Source: Hofstenia miamia (Eukaryota; Xenacoelomorpha; Acoela). From it: a stretch of 64,000 nt of DNA. Below the pieces are notes generated by a model, which saw only the letters and a program-made list of their open reading frames with translations, ran no database searches and was not told the origin of the DNA. Location: NCBI GenBank assembly GCA_004352715.1, contig SCFE01000012.1, forward strand, positions 2,164,795 to 2,228,794. Reading direction: 5' to 3'. Positions 10,948-22,802 of this stretch are shown here, piece by piece; within the stretch, counting starts at the first letter, position 1; every line of letters begins with the position of its first letter. Made by a program: the position numbers and the translations under genes.

Positions 10948-13247
10948 GCTAAAAATAGGGACTGAATAGAATTAAAACCGTCATGTTGATTTAATGATAA
11001 AAATGTATTGCTATACCGAAGGTATGACTATAAAAAATTTTTAAAGTATTTTTGCAAAATTATGAATGTTTTGAAACTAAGCAGCAAATTTACAGAATAG
11101 ACTACTCTTTTAAGAAAGAAATTAACTGTGCTATTCTATGCAGCAGAAATGAAGCAGGCTTGGGTTATGGTTTTCCCTAAAAAGTTTGGTTTGGTTTTGT
11201 TTAAGAATGACAATCGCTGTTTTGGTTTAGTAAATAGTTTTTAGATAGTTAATAATATACATAGCATATAACATAGTTTAAAAACTTACAACTAATGTTG
11301 ATGGTAGCATAGCTCTTTAAACGTCGAACTTCACAAGTAGTCACTTATAAGTAAAACTTCCCATTTCAATTTCATGGTATAGAAGCAAGTTCCAAATTGC
11401 ATTACATTATCTGTTAGTTTACGAAATAATCATTATCATTGTAGCCTTTGTTCATTTTTCTTTAAGTTAGCTTCACATAACACTGCAATGCATGATATCT
11501 GCAGAAATATTTCAAAGCAATTGGAATTTCGTAACTGCAGGAATATAACAAAACATCACCCAAGCTGCAATTTATGTAACTTAAATACATATCTGTGATT
11601 CTTAATCTATCACACTTACATTTTAAAAAAATGTTTTATATGCATAGCAAATAATATTTACATTAAAAATATAAATAAACTTTTCATAAGCTTATAATTG
11701 TCAATAAGAACAAAATGCAAGTTTCATGTTCTTCTCTTAAAATAATTTATGTGTGGCTTCCTAAATCGTAACATACGACATTCTTATCAGCAAACTTTAA
11801 ATTTCACCCAAAGAAGAACCATGGTGATTATTGTCAGAATCTAACTGATATGTCCTCCAATTTGCTTCAATAGATGGCGTACAGCAATTATAAATAGACC
11901 GCAGTTAATTTGAATATATTAAAAATATTAAGGCCAGTTTTTGTCTATTCCAGATAAATTTATTTTAGTAAATCAAAGATATTGACCACAATTTTGAGAT
12001 ATTTTTTATGAAAATTTTACAATAAATAGACTTAGTAAACTTAATAAGAAACAGACTTGGATTTACTAGAATAGTTATTTAATATAATACTTAGAAAACT
12101 TACTAAGAAATAATCTTAGGCGTATTAAGATTGTTATAGAATGTTAGACTTAGTAAGTTTAATAAGTTTGTTATAGTGTAAGGCTAAAAATAGTTAGATT
12201 AGTATTATTTTTCAACTTGGAATGCAACGCGATACATATCTCTAATAGAGAGTCGTCGTCCGCAAATACCGCAAGTTCCTTTAAAATTGAACGCATTGAA
12301 TTTTTGTATTTCTAATATATAATTTGCCACATAGAAGTCGAAATTGCTAAATGAGCAAATTTCATGTTTGTGGGCCTTCACTATGTGTAAGAATCAAATT
12401 TAATCGTCTACTCCTTATTTTGTATTACTGGCATCTCTCTGTTACAAAACTACACACTCTACCTGAACAATATTTAATATCATCATAGATCGGGTTGATT
12501 AATAGTATTGTCGGCTTCTGTTGCAACAACTATGATTATAAACTGCCAAGTATGTAAAACGCAATGCTGTTTGAAAGATATTGCCTGACTAAATGGATAA
12601 TTTTTATAAATATTTCCCGCATTATTAGTTATCTCCCAATTTGTCAACTATTTACCTATAAAAACGGTATATACAATATTTTTAGATAAATATGATCTTG
12701 ACTCATTTCATTAATGGCTATGCGCCGAAATATATTATCTTGTAGTAATGATGTCCGAAAAACCTAAAATACACTTAAAACATTATGAGTCCATTTTGCT
12801 ATTTTTGCTTTGTATTGCTCATCAACGAGTGCTTTTATGTTTATCACCTATACATCATGCAATTTTTGGCTAATCTATGACATAACTTTTATGTTTCATT
12901 TCAAACTCAAATTGTTCATAATTGCGATAAATTTAGTTGATAACATTGTTGAGCGAGTGTTTTATCCAGGGCAAATGAGCTAAATTTAATGGACTTTAAC
13001 ATGGTAAACATTAGACCATGTCTCGGAAATGTTTTTCTATTCAATAATGTATAAAATTACAAAAAATATAGTTCAATTATTCAAAATCTGTGACAAAGCG
13101 TTTTGAAAATGTATAGCCACGTTGCTTTTTGTGGTGTTTTATTGATTTTTGTAGTTTTAATTATATAATGTTTCAAATCAGACCATTGTGTTATATTGTA
13201 AAGCAAACATGTGTTCATAGTTCATAAAATCATTATAAACAGGTATA
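10948..13247. other. AT-rich intergenic sequence
   Basis: No gene supported. Around 12030-12165 there are repeated and partly inverted 'acttagtaa-cttaataag' motifs that may be an old MITE. Confidence 0.45.
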
Positions 13248-13396
13248 CAGTGTGTTTCATAAGTCCCTACGTGATATAAATTTTTGACCACATAATTGTT
13301 TTCATGTACATACACTTATGCTAGGTGTTATTAAGTTAGCCAATCGTAGGAGTTTCATTGTAAACATCGTTTACTATAATAAGAGTAACGTTTATA

Positions 13397-14633
13397 ATGC
13401 TGTCCACTGAAGAACGGATTTTTATTGTCCTACAAATGGCGGAGCTAAAATCGGTAGTTCTCACACAACGCGCTTGGAAATTACACTATAAAAGCAAGAC
13501 ATCGCCATGTGATAAAACGATCTCATCAATTTTTAATAAATTCAAAACTACCGGCTCCGTTCATGATGCACCTCGTTGTGGACGCCCAAGCGATGAGGGC
13601 ACATCTGATGCAATCATTCACCACTTTGAAGAAACACCATCAACATCACTCCGTAAAGCGGCACCCGAGCTGAATGTCTCCTACAGCACAGTGCGTAGAG
13701 CTCTTTGCAAAGCGGGGATGACACCATATCGTATTCAATCCGTCCAGTTGCTGTATGAAGACGATTGTGCTGCTCGTGTCACGATGTGTCAGCAATTGAT
13801 GAACATGTTTATCAACAATGATTTGTTGGCAAACATATGCTACTCAGACGAGGCAATTTTTCAACTCAGCGGTCATGTCCATAAACACAATTGCCGTATA
13901 TGGGCAAAGGAAAATCCACATGCTATCCATGCAACTCCAATACAGTCACCCAAAGTCGTGGTGTGGTGCGCACTCACAGCCGACAAAGTCTTCGGTCCTT
14001 ATTTTTTTGAAGGAACCGTAACAGCCAAAGAATATCTGCTAATGCTTCAACAGTTCTTCATCCCACAACTAAATCGACGGCAGAAGGCTTCAATGGTCTT
14101 CCAACAAGACGGTGCACCTCCCCACTGGAGTCTTGAGGTTAGACATTTTTTGAATGAAANNNNNNNNNNNNNNNNNNNNNNNNNNNNNNNNNNNNNNNNN
14201 NNNNNNNNNNNNNNNNNNNNNNNNNNNNNNNNNNNNNNNNNNNNNNNNNNNNNNNNNNNNNNNNNNNNNNNNNNNNNNNNNNNNNNNNNNNNNNNNNNNN
14301 NNNNNNNNNNNNNNNNNNNNNNNNNGTCTTGAGGTTAGACATTTTTTGAATGAAAAGTTTCCGAACCGTTGGGTTGGTAGAGATGGTCCAATTCACTGGT
14401 CAGCTCGCAGCCCTGATCTGACCCCATTAGATTTTTTCTTTTGGGGTTATATCAAAAGCCTGGTGTACACTCCAAACAAAGTGATTCGTGATGTTGCCCA
14501 CTTGAAAGAAGATATCCAGAATGCCATTACTACTGTTGATCGCCAAATGTTGATGCGTGTATTCAACAGTATTTCCAAACGCTACGAAAAGTGCATAGAG
14601 ACTGGAGGTAGGCATATTGAACAATATCTATAA
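13397..14633 (+). CDS. Tc1/mariner superfamily transposase, DD41D type
   Basis: It cuts and pastes the surrounding element at TA sites in the nucleus. The N-terminus ('MLSTEERIFIVLQMAELKSV') is a helix-turn-helix of the kind seen in many arthropod and other invertebrate mariner-like transposases, followed by a second HTH around 'TSLRKAAPELNVSYSTVRRA'. Catalytic acids are visible: D in 'CYSDEAIF', D in 'FQQDGAPPHW', D in 'SPDLTPLDFFFWG'. After removing the gap artefact, 41 residues lie between the second and third D. The frame is interrupted only by the N-gap; collapsing one duplicate gives 1041 nt, 346 residues plus stop, with no internal stop. Start ATG at 13397, stop TAA at 14631. Confidence 0.9.
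14160..14325. other. Probably spurious assembly gap
   Basis: The 30 bp before the gap (14130-14159) and the 30 bp after it (14326-14355) are identical, so the two contigs overlap and the true gap is likely zero. Confidence 0.85.
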
Positions 14634-14742
14634 AACTCCTGTTATTTGTTTAGGAAAATATAAAATAATCTGTGGAATAAGTGTTTTTGTTTTTATGTGA
14701 TCAAAATTTTAAAATACGTAGGGACGTATGAAACACACTGTA

Positions 14743-15641
14743 CATTTCAATATGGGTTTGGTTCAGTCTACTACTGATGCATAGAGACATAGATTGGTCT
14801 GCTCATATGAGGGTGCCAACTTGTTTGTCTAGCTGAGAAATCAGGAGAATTTCAAGGCATAAAAAGCCTTCAAATTACTGACACCATACATTGGTGGCTT
14901 TGTTTAGCAGTATGGCATGTTGCCAAAACGTGCTAAAAATTTCAATACATCATAGTAAACCAGTTTTTGATTTGATGTAAAAAACTAGATACTCAATCAA
15001 TATTCATTGTGTTTTCAATGGTTTGGAGTCTACCAGCAAGACCCTATCATTGCTTTGATTAAAAATGGTCTTCTGATCAGGGAATTAGATATATACATAA
15101 TATCATTTAAAAGCAATTAACTCAATATTCATATAATGAATTACAAAGAAGTAAGTTGACAACTTTGTTTTTATTTTACTAGTCAATAGTACAATTAATT
15201 AATTCTACTTAATTCAACAACATTTAAGAGATGTATGTAGCATTAAGTTATGTCGTGGACTACGCCATTAATAATATAATCGTGTAATTTTTTCTATAGT
15301 AAAATTAATTCATTACCACAAAATGCTAGAAACGATATTTTGTGTTTTTTAAGTATTTTGGTCAGTACCAATTTAGAAACTATCGGTATTGTTACAGTAT
15401 TATCAGCATTCGATCATATTCCCAGCTCCATTCAGTGTTGCACTTAATTCTTGGTATACAAGTGAACTCTGCAGCGAAAACTCTAGTACACATTAATAGT
15501 AGGAATTTGACATTTTATTGATTGATAAGTCAGGCTATTTAGCTTCAAAAGTTAACTTTCTTCTGCTGATGAATCAATTTATTATTGTATCGATAATTAT
15601 GTATTCAATTCTTCATGAGTGCTTCGACACTACAGGAAATA
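14743..15641. other. AT-rich intergenic sequence
   Basis: No gene or clear repeat supported. Confidence 0.45.
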
Positions 15642-15673
15642 AAACGATTATATTATTATTATTATTATTATTG
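15642..15673. repeat. (ATT)n microsatellite
   Basis: About ten ATT units following 'aaataaaacgatta'. It could be the 3' tail of an upstream LINE copy or simply a microsatellite next to the RT fragment. Confidence 0.8.
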
Positions 15674-16340
15674 AGCTTACCTCTAACATTTGGTTGATTG
15701 ATGATGGTTCTCTGGTGGGCCCAGTTAACATTTGTGCGAATGAATTTCATTTTGCAGTCTCTGAAATGGGTTCTATTAACTTAAACATGAATATTTCAAA
15801 ATGTGAAGTATGGTCACCTAATATTGGTCGTGACTTTTCAACTAAAATATGTGGTGATGATAGTGAAGTTCCATTTAGTCTTTCATCGAAAAACTTTAGC
15901 TACAAAACTGGATAAAAGTCTTCACCGTGACTTTTTTAACTCTACTTCGAAGCCTTGTGATAAAGCTCGTTTACAATCTTGTAGCTTATCTCATAGCAGC
16001 GACTGGTTTTTGCAGTCTCATCTTAAAGCTCTGGGTCTAGCCTTAGAACCTGCCAAATTTCGGCATGCTGTCTGCTATTGACTTAGCATTCCATTAACAT
16101 GACAGATTAAGAAATGTAATCTTCAAAATTGCCTCAAAAGCTGCTCTATCTCCTGATTTAGAGAAGTCAAATTTCACAAACTGTCATTCAAGCATGAAGA
16201 TGTCTTTCTGCCTTGTTGGTCTTCATTGCGTTTTTGGCGCATCTGGTGTAAATTCCGCTGGTTTCGATGATCGCAAAAGTGCCCAAACACGCTGCTTCTG
16301 CTGGCACCGATTTTGTGCCATTATCTGTCGAAGTTTTGAA
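15673..16340 (+). pseudogene. Decayed reverse-transcriptase fragment (LINE-like)
   Basis: The first frame starts 'ELTSNIWLIDDGSLVGPV', the reverse-transcriptase palm motif with the two catalytic aspartates, and continues to 'NLNMNISKCEVWSP'. The frame then shifts twice: 'TSKPCDKARLQSCSLSHSSD' and 'LGLALEPAKFRHAVCY' appear in another frame, then 'KHEDVFLPCW', then 'KVPKHAASAGTDFVPLSVEV'. This order (RT palm, Cys-rich linker, C-terminal domain) matches, from memory, a retroelement ORF common in aquatic invertebrates. There is no start and no upstream RT half, and there are several frameshifts, so it is dead. Confidence 0.65.
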
Positions 16341-16677
16341 GGTTAGTCACCCATTGCTGTTAAGCACATAAGGGGAAGTGCTAGCATGGCATCAGTTCGG
16401 TCTGTTTCTCTTCTGACAAAACAATTTTCTTGTTATCTTTTAACAAAGTAATGCCACACTACTTCTCTCTAGATACTTTATTTAAAGCATTTTATTGATA
16501 CTTGCGAATGTCATCTCAATCAAATTTTCTACTTAATCAACGCTTTCCGTCTATATAGTTCATCTATAGTGGTGAAAAAAGAAGATAGTTTAGGATTAAT
16601 TCTCAAGAATATCACCTTCAATACAACCATTTTTATTTAAGAATTGGTTATCCAGACCATGCGATATTTAAGTATTG

Positions 16678-16887
16678 TTACTTGTAATTTAATTTTTTAT
16701 CTCCAATTTGTAAATTCACAAAAGACTTGTAGCAGAATGCAATAATCCTGGGCACTTGTTTTGCCAGTTGTTGACAGTTATTTATTATAATATGTTCCAA
16801 TTTGATAATGCAGGTGACTGTGCTATGGTATAAATCGAGATTTTTAGCAATCACTTGCACGAATTTCTGTGTATGTCCGTATAAAAA
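16678..16887 (-). pseudogene. Tc1-type transposase HTH remnant
   Basis: Read on the minus strand, 'FVQVIAKNLDLYHSTVTCII' resembles the first helix-turn-helix of Tc1-like transposases (pattern IAKxLxxxxSTVxxII). The frame continues about 35 residues without recognisable catalytic motifs. No inverted repeats were found. Could be chance; moderate to low certainty. Confidence 0.35.
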
Positions 16888-19800
16888 CTAAGTAACTCCG
16901 CCATTTTGTTGAACATTGTTATTTTAAAATGGGACTAAATTTAATGAATGTGATAGCAAAACATAATGCAAGTATTTTCGTTGTCATTAGAAAGCAGAAT
17001 TGGAAGTATTGTTTTGCCAATAATTTGGACTATAACGAAATGTACAACATTGTACATGTACATCCTTAATCAAATTTTTTTTTTGAATATCAATATTTTG
17101 AACCGGACTTTCTTAAAGCTCTCGAATTTCTCTTCAGATTGATCTGTAACCAAGGCGATCTATGATACAGGCCATGACACTGAACATATTTTTTTCTAGC
17201 CGAGGCTGAGCTATTATCAGAAGTTTCTGCTGCTAAAGTTAAAATAAAATAACCACAAAATTTATCATGTAAGCAACAATAGTTATGACGATTGTTTAAC
17301 AACATATAAAACGTGTTTTCAAATGTAAAACATACATTAACAAAAAAAATAATGTTTCTGTTGACGAAATGTAGGAATTTTTTACGATTTGAAAAATCAT
17401 CTTTACTAAAACCACTCTCTAGTTTAGCCCTGTTAAAAATTAAGGGATATTTAGCTACGGAATTGTAGCTCTAGCTTTGCACACCTAAAAACAACATATT
17501 TTCTCAAACGTTTGCATTTCCTTTTTCAAGACAACATTTTGATCAGCCTCCGCTAGAAAATGAATATATCAAGTGTAATGGCCTGCAACTAGGCAGCCAG
17601 ACATGCATTATATGGTCTGTGCAGGTTGTTTACTGGGGCTTTGTGTCATTTGCCCCCGAAGACGAAGTTATCTTGTTAGGGAACTTTTTGTGCATCATGT
17701 GTATTTAACCTAAGTTTTGATCTAGAGCAAAACCCCATCGGGTAACATCTTTAGTGATTTTCGGCCGCAACTTTAGGGAGAAGCACCCGGGGTCCAGTAC
17801 CCACTTTTTCGATAATTTTTCATTTTCTTCAAAAAAGTAGAATCCAACAGTAAACATTCATCTGAGTTAAACGTCGCTATTGCAATGCTTGAGATTGGTT
17901 ATTACTAATTTATTGCTTCCACGAGCAAAGCAGAAACGGATAGAACCTGGGGGTGAAATTAAGTAAGCGTTATTCAGTGTAAATTTTAATTTTAAATATG
18001 ATACTCGAGCCACGCTTTTTTCTACAAACAACTTAAATCAAACCAGTTTAATTGGAGTTCAAAATCATTTTATTAAGATAAACAACAAACGTGCGTGGCT
18101 ATGAATACAGCCACAAAATTTGGAATTCTTTGTTCATTGAATAAGAACAACACACTGTTTAGAAAGTCAAATTTTGTACTTAGATCTTTATACTTATATT
18201 TATTTTGGGATTGAAGGGCCTATTTTTACAGTAGGTCGAAAATTTGTCACATTACCCTAACTCGGTATTGGATCAAAAATTGGCTTATTTTAAAAATCGA
18301 AAGGTATACAAAACCAGCAGTAAAAATCTTGTTTGTAGGTTCATTGAAGCTGATTTCGTTGCATAAACGAATAGTGGTTAACCTAAAGCCCACTAAAAAG
18401 AAATGAATCAATTTAGATTAAGCTATAGTACACATTCAAACTTCTTATAAGCTGTTCTTCAAAACAAAAATTAATGCTCATAAGTCACTATTTCAAACAT
18501 CTGAAAACTCCTCACGATGAATGGCTTTGGGGAACGTATACTTGAACGAAGGTTGGGTACTGAAAAACTAGTTGTTGCTCCCATGGGATTTAGACCATAT
18601 TCTCTGAACACTAAGAGAATAAAAATGTCGGATATTCATTGAAAATAGTCACTATTTCATATTTATCAGTCACATTAATATTTTTGCATGAATGCTCTTT
18701 ACCTTGGAGCACATTTATCTATGCAGGCTAGTCGCTGTCATTGTCGAACAATATATTGCATCCCCATTACATAATTATTTAATGTTCTCAAAATTTTCAA
18801 TCAATTTCTCTAATAAATAAATTATTGCTTCTTATGAAAATATTTTTCTTCCAGAATATTTGTGCGTAATACAAATATTTTTGCCCTATTAAAAATCTAT
18901 AATTCATTTTTTTCAACGCCTGTAAGACAAGATAAATGATTAATTTTAAGCATGACCTCAATCGAAGTGGGACAACCATTAAAATTTTTCTAGACATTTA
19001 CATTGATATTTTCATACAAAATACTAACCTTAGCATACACCAGCAACTAGAAAATTATTATAAAAAATGGAATTTCAATGGACCGACCTATCTGAGAAAA
19101 TATCAGGAACACTTCGAAGTCTGAATATAAGCAATTTAATTGGTTTCCTATTAGAGATGCAAGCCGTATTCTATTTAAAACAAAATGAATTTATTATTTT
19201 AGCATTTCTCACATGAAATATTTTCTCATGTATCTGATGAAATATTTCACCATTTCAAAGTCTTGTTGCTGTTACTATGTATGGCGGTTGTATCTATAAC
19301 GTAAACATCTTACAATATAGTAAATGATAATACCTTCTGAGTCTGCCACAGTTTCTGTGGAAATAAGAATGCAATGAATAATGGCAATTAAAGACAATGT
19401 AGTCAAATGGTAGGCCCAAACACGAGCTATTATATAATAATGAAAAGTTGTTATCGATCAAATGTAGGGCATTTTTAATTCATCAATAATAATCTAATAG
19501 GAAATTTTTGTTGACCAGTACCTGCCACTGCAGTCAACTAAGGTTCTGAGGGATTACCTAGTACCATGTTATTTACAGTTCTCATATCAATTGGAGAAAA
19601 TATTTCAATGGGAATACAACGAACATGAGACTGACGCAAAAATTGAAAAGACTGGGGTCATAGATTCCCGTATTTCATTGACATATTTGCAAGTTGAAAA
19701 GAATATTTTTTGCCGTGGGGCACATCGGACCAGAAAATTTTACGGAAATAGTAAGTGAACAGACGAAACTTAATGAGACTAATATGGAGTGGGGTCTAGC

Positions 19801-20068
19801 TTTCTAGTGCTTTAGAACCCTATGAGACGTATTCAATTAGATAGTGCGCATCGGCCATTTCTTAAGCTTCGTAAGGATAATGAAATCAATCAAGAAATGA
19901 TGAAAATACTCCAAAATTGAGAATATGGGTATGTAATTATGTAAAATAATGCAAAGTGCCCAAAGAATTCGCCTGGCGTTTGTTTATTGGTTGCTGCATC
20001 TCAATGTCGACCAACCTGCATGAAAATTAAATGTCACTAGTTATTGTTCACAATTTCGCGGCCAATCC
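16888..20068. other. AT-rich intergenic sequence
   Basis: No gene supported on either strand; open frames here are short and AT-driven. No RNA gene or ordered repeat recognised. Confidence 0.45.
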
Positions 20069-20875
20069 GTCGAGCAGGGGTTCTCAAGGGTTAGATCGCA
20101 ATTAATCGAAACCCCTTTTTCCGTCCGATCAATTAATCGATTTTTACGCTAACAATCGATCAATTAACCAATTAATCTATAATTTTGAAAAAATATATCA
20201 GCGAAACGTTTAATTACAACATAACACAAATTTATTTCGCATTTACAGCTTTTGGCGTTGGCCATGTCTAAATGAAACTCCATCATAATTTGACTTACGG
20301 CTGGTTAATAATGATAAATTAAAAGGAGGTTCTCGAAAACCCCATCAAAATCTAAATTACGGATGATTATTAATGATAAAATATAGCGAGGTTGTTGAAT
20401 ACTAAGGCCCCGCGCGCACTAGTGATTATTTAGAAACAGCATGCGTTTAATTAACAGGGTTTCATTTATTGGCCAATACTTTATTCAGCACAAAAATAGA
20501 GCGTCTTCCAATTTTTTATCAACGTGATTATTTAATCACTAGTGCGCGCTGACAAGAACTAACCCCTTTCTTTTATTTAGCAAACTAAATAATTAAACGC
20601 ATCATCAGGTCTGCATGCAAAGCGAGAAGTCTGAAAGTTTAATTCAATCTATATCGCGCTCACTTGGTATGCAGCAACGATGACGTTTTTAACTTATTTG
20701 CACAGTAAACCATCATATTCACGACCAAGACAATTTCCATTTTGCAAGCAATTAATCGGCGATTAACCTGTTGTTTAAGATAAATTATCTCGCTTTAGTT
20801 ACGCATACCATCAATTAACCGATTAACGATTAATCGATTAACCGGTTAACCTTTGAGAACCCTTGCTGTCGAGCA
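20069..20875. mobile_element. Non-autonomous hAT-type element with 8-bp target duplication
   Basis: The 8-mer GTCGAGCA occurs exactly at 20069-20076 and 20868-20875. Just inside, the ends share 'GGGTTCTCAA' in inverted orientation. Both flanks are packed with direct and inverted 'attaatcg/cgattaat' copies, typical of hAT subterminal binding sites. No transposase is encoded in the roughly 790 bp. A second inverted repeat sits inside (20412-20549). Confidence 0.8.
20412..20549. repeat. Nested inverted repeat inside the hAT element
   Basis: 'GCGCGCACTAGTGATTA' at 20412-20428 is repeated in inverted form at 20533-20549. It is either a second MITE inserted in the first or an internal fold. Confidence 0.7.
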
Positions 20876-22794
20876 TCAGTTGATGTAAGAAGTCTCTTGT
20901 GTATTCAGACTTTGTCTACACGCATCATAAAATTTTTAATCAGATCATTATTAACTTTAGATTAACTAAAATTTAAAATTGTTGTTTTTGGATCGTAAAA
21001 TTAATATTCTACCAGATTTTTCAGCAAAAAAAATTTTCCACTTATTACCAATAAGTGGTGAGACTGCATTGAAATAATAATTACATAATTTAAACATATT
21101 TGTAGGAATGCGATGCTTTCAAATGTGATACAACACACGTGACCAATTACGTAGTCTAACCGTAGCCTAAACATAATAATTTTCAATAGAATTTAGCTAA
21201 TCAGGCACAGTTTTAAGATTTTTAAAGCAGTGGCACTTTTCCATTTTCTGGCGAGATCAAAGTTGTCCTTGAGCTTGAAATTGAGGTTTCAATACCATTT
21301 AGATGGCACTTTTGTAAACATCAATATCAAAAATATTTCAAATGTATAAAAAAATATTTTGAAAAAATTGAAAAATCCTCTCCGGGTCGGCACTTCGAAT
21401 CAGGTGGCATCCTCGAATACCTTGTTTGAAGCCAGTTTAATTTTACTGTAAAGTTTTTTTAGAAATTACTAAATTTCTTGCAGGTCGAGCTCGTGTGATG
21501 AGAATGGAAATCGTACCTAGAGGGTAACTTTTTTTATAACCACTTTATTTTGGGCATTTTTACGCTAGTTTTACAATCTATTGTACCATGATTCATTCAA
21601 TCATATGTTATTTCAAACCATAACTGAGAGAAAAAATAGGATGTTTCACTAACAAGCGATCACCTACCCAAACGCTTTAGTGCAGGTTAGTTGCTACCAA
21701 CATGGTATGTCCCCCACATTGATTTGAAAATGCATGTCAAACTTAATAAATATTTTATATATTCCTTTGATAGTATTATATAGAGGTTATCGTCATTTTG
21801 CATGAAAAGTTGATTCAGATGCATATGGGAAAAAAGTGGAAAAATTAGTATATTTCTGTAGTAGCAGTGGGAATTTCCACCGGACTCTTTGCAAAACCAC
21901 TATTGAAATGGGATGGGCATTTAACGAGAAATTCATTCTCACGGCAACCATGACTTAGAGTCCAGCATTTTTAGTACGTGCAATTAGAAATTCATTACTA
22001 CAATTATTAAAGAACAGATTTTCTGTTTATTTTTATGGATGACCTGGCTGACATGTCCTATATAGAGAAAGGTTTCTACAAATTTTAATGTAATATTTAA
22101 ATACCGTATCTTATCATTCAGTTTCACGTGAAATTCTTTTTATTATGTTCGCTTGATTGTCGGAAATCGAATCAATCTATAAGATTGGAATTTTTTCTAT
22201 TACAATTTCGTTAAATGTGCTATTAGATTTGACGCTGCTAAATTACATTTAGTTATCAAGTTTATTCTTAAGAATAGGGAGTGATGAAAACTTTGAAACA
22301 CTTCTTAACTCCGGATAAGCATTGACTTCGGTCAAGAAAATTTGCTAAAAATACAATGTTGACATAAAAGCTTTTATATTTGTTGACTTTTTAATCAATT
22401 TATGCAATGACTATAAATTCATGAATTAGTAATTTTGTTATTTTGCGAATCGACTTAAATTTAACTCCATAACGCCTAGCTGGGCAAATATGTTCCTACC
22501 TGAACCCCTATATTGCTGCATGATTAATATAGGATGTTATTATGATTTCAATTTAAACCACAATTGTGATTAAATTTTCATGAAAACATGCTATGTAATG
22601 CGTTTCGTACAACTTTAAGATCAATATGTCTGCAGCTTCTGAGTACATGCACACAAAGTTTTAATGGGTAACATCATAAATCTAACTTTATGGGCATCTG
22701 CGTTTACTTCCTTTTGGCAATACCTTATAAGTAGATAGAAATTTGTAAATTTAATTTTGTTTTGATCGAACACCAAATACGTTTGTTCTGGCAG
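20876..22794. other. AT-rich intergenic sequence
   Basis: No gene or structured repeat supported. Confidence 0.45.
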
Positions 22795-22802
22795 GTTTAT
22801 TA

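Larger units (their letters stand above)
13248..14740 (+). mobile_element. Mariner-type (DD41D) transposon
   Basis: Terminal inverted repeats 'CAGTGTGTTTCATA' then 'GTCCCTACGT' (13248-13272 and 14716-14740, one mismatch) are flanked by TA on each side (13246-13247, 14741-14742). The element holds one transposase frame. An N-gap at 14160-14325 lies inside; removing it and one of the identical 30-bp flanks gives an element of about 1.3 kb, the usual size for the group. With clean ends and an open frame it looks recently active. Confidence 0.9.
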
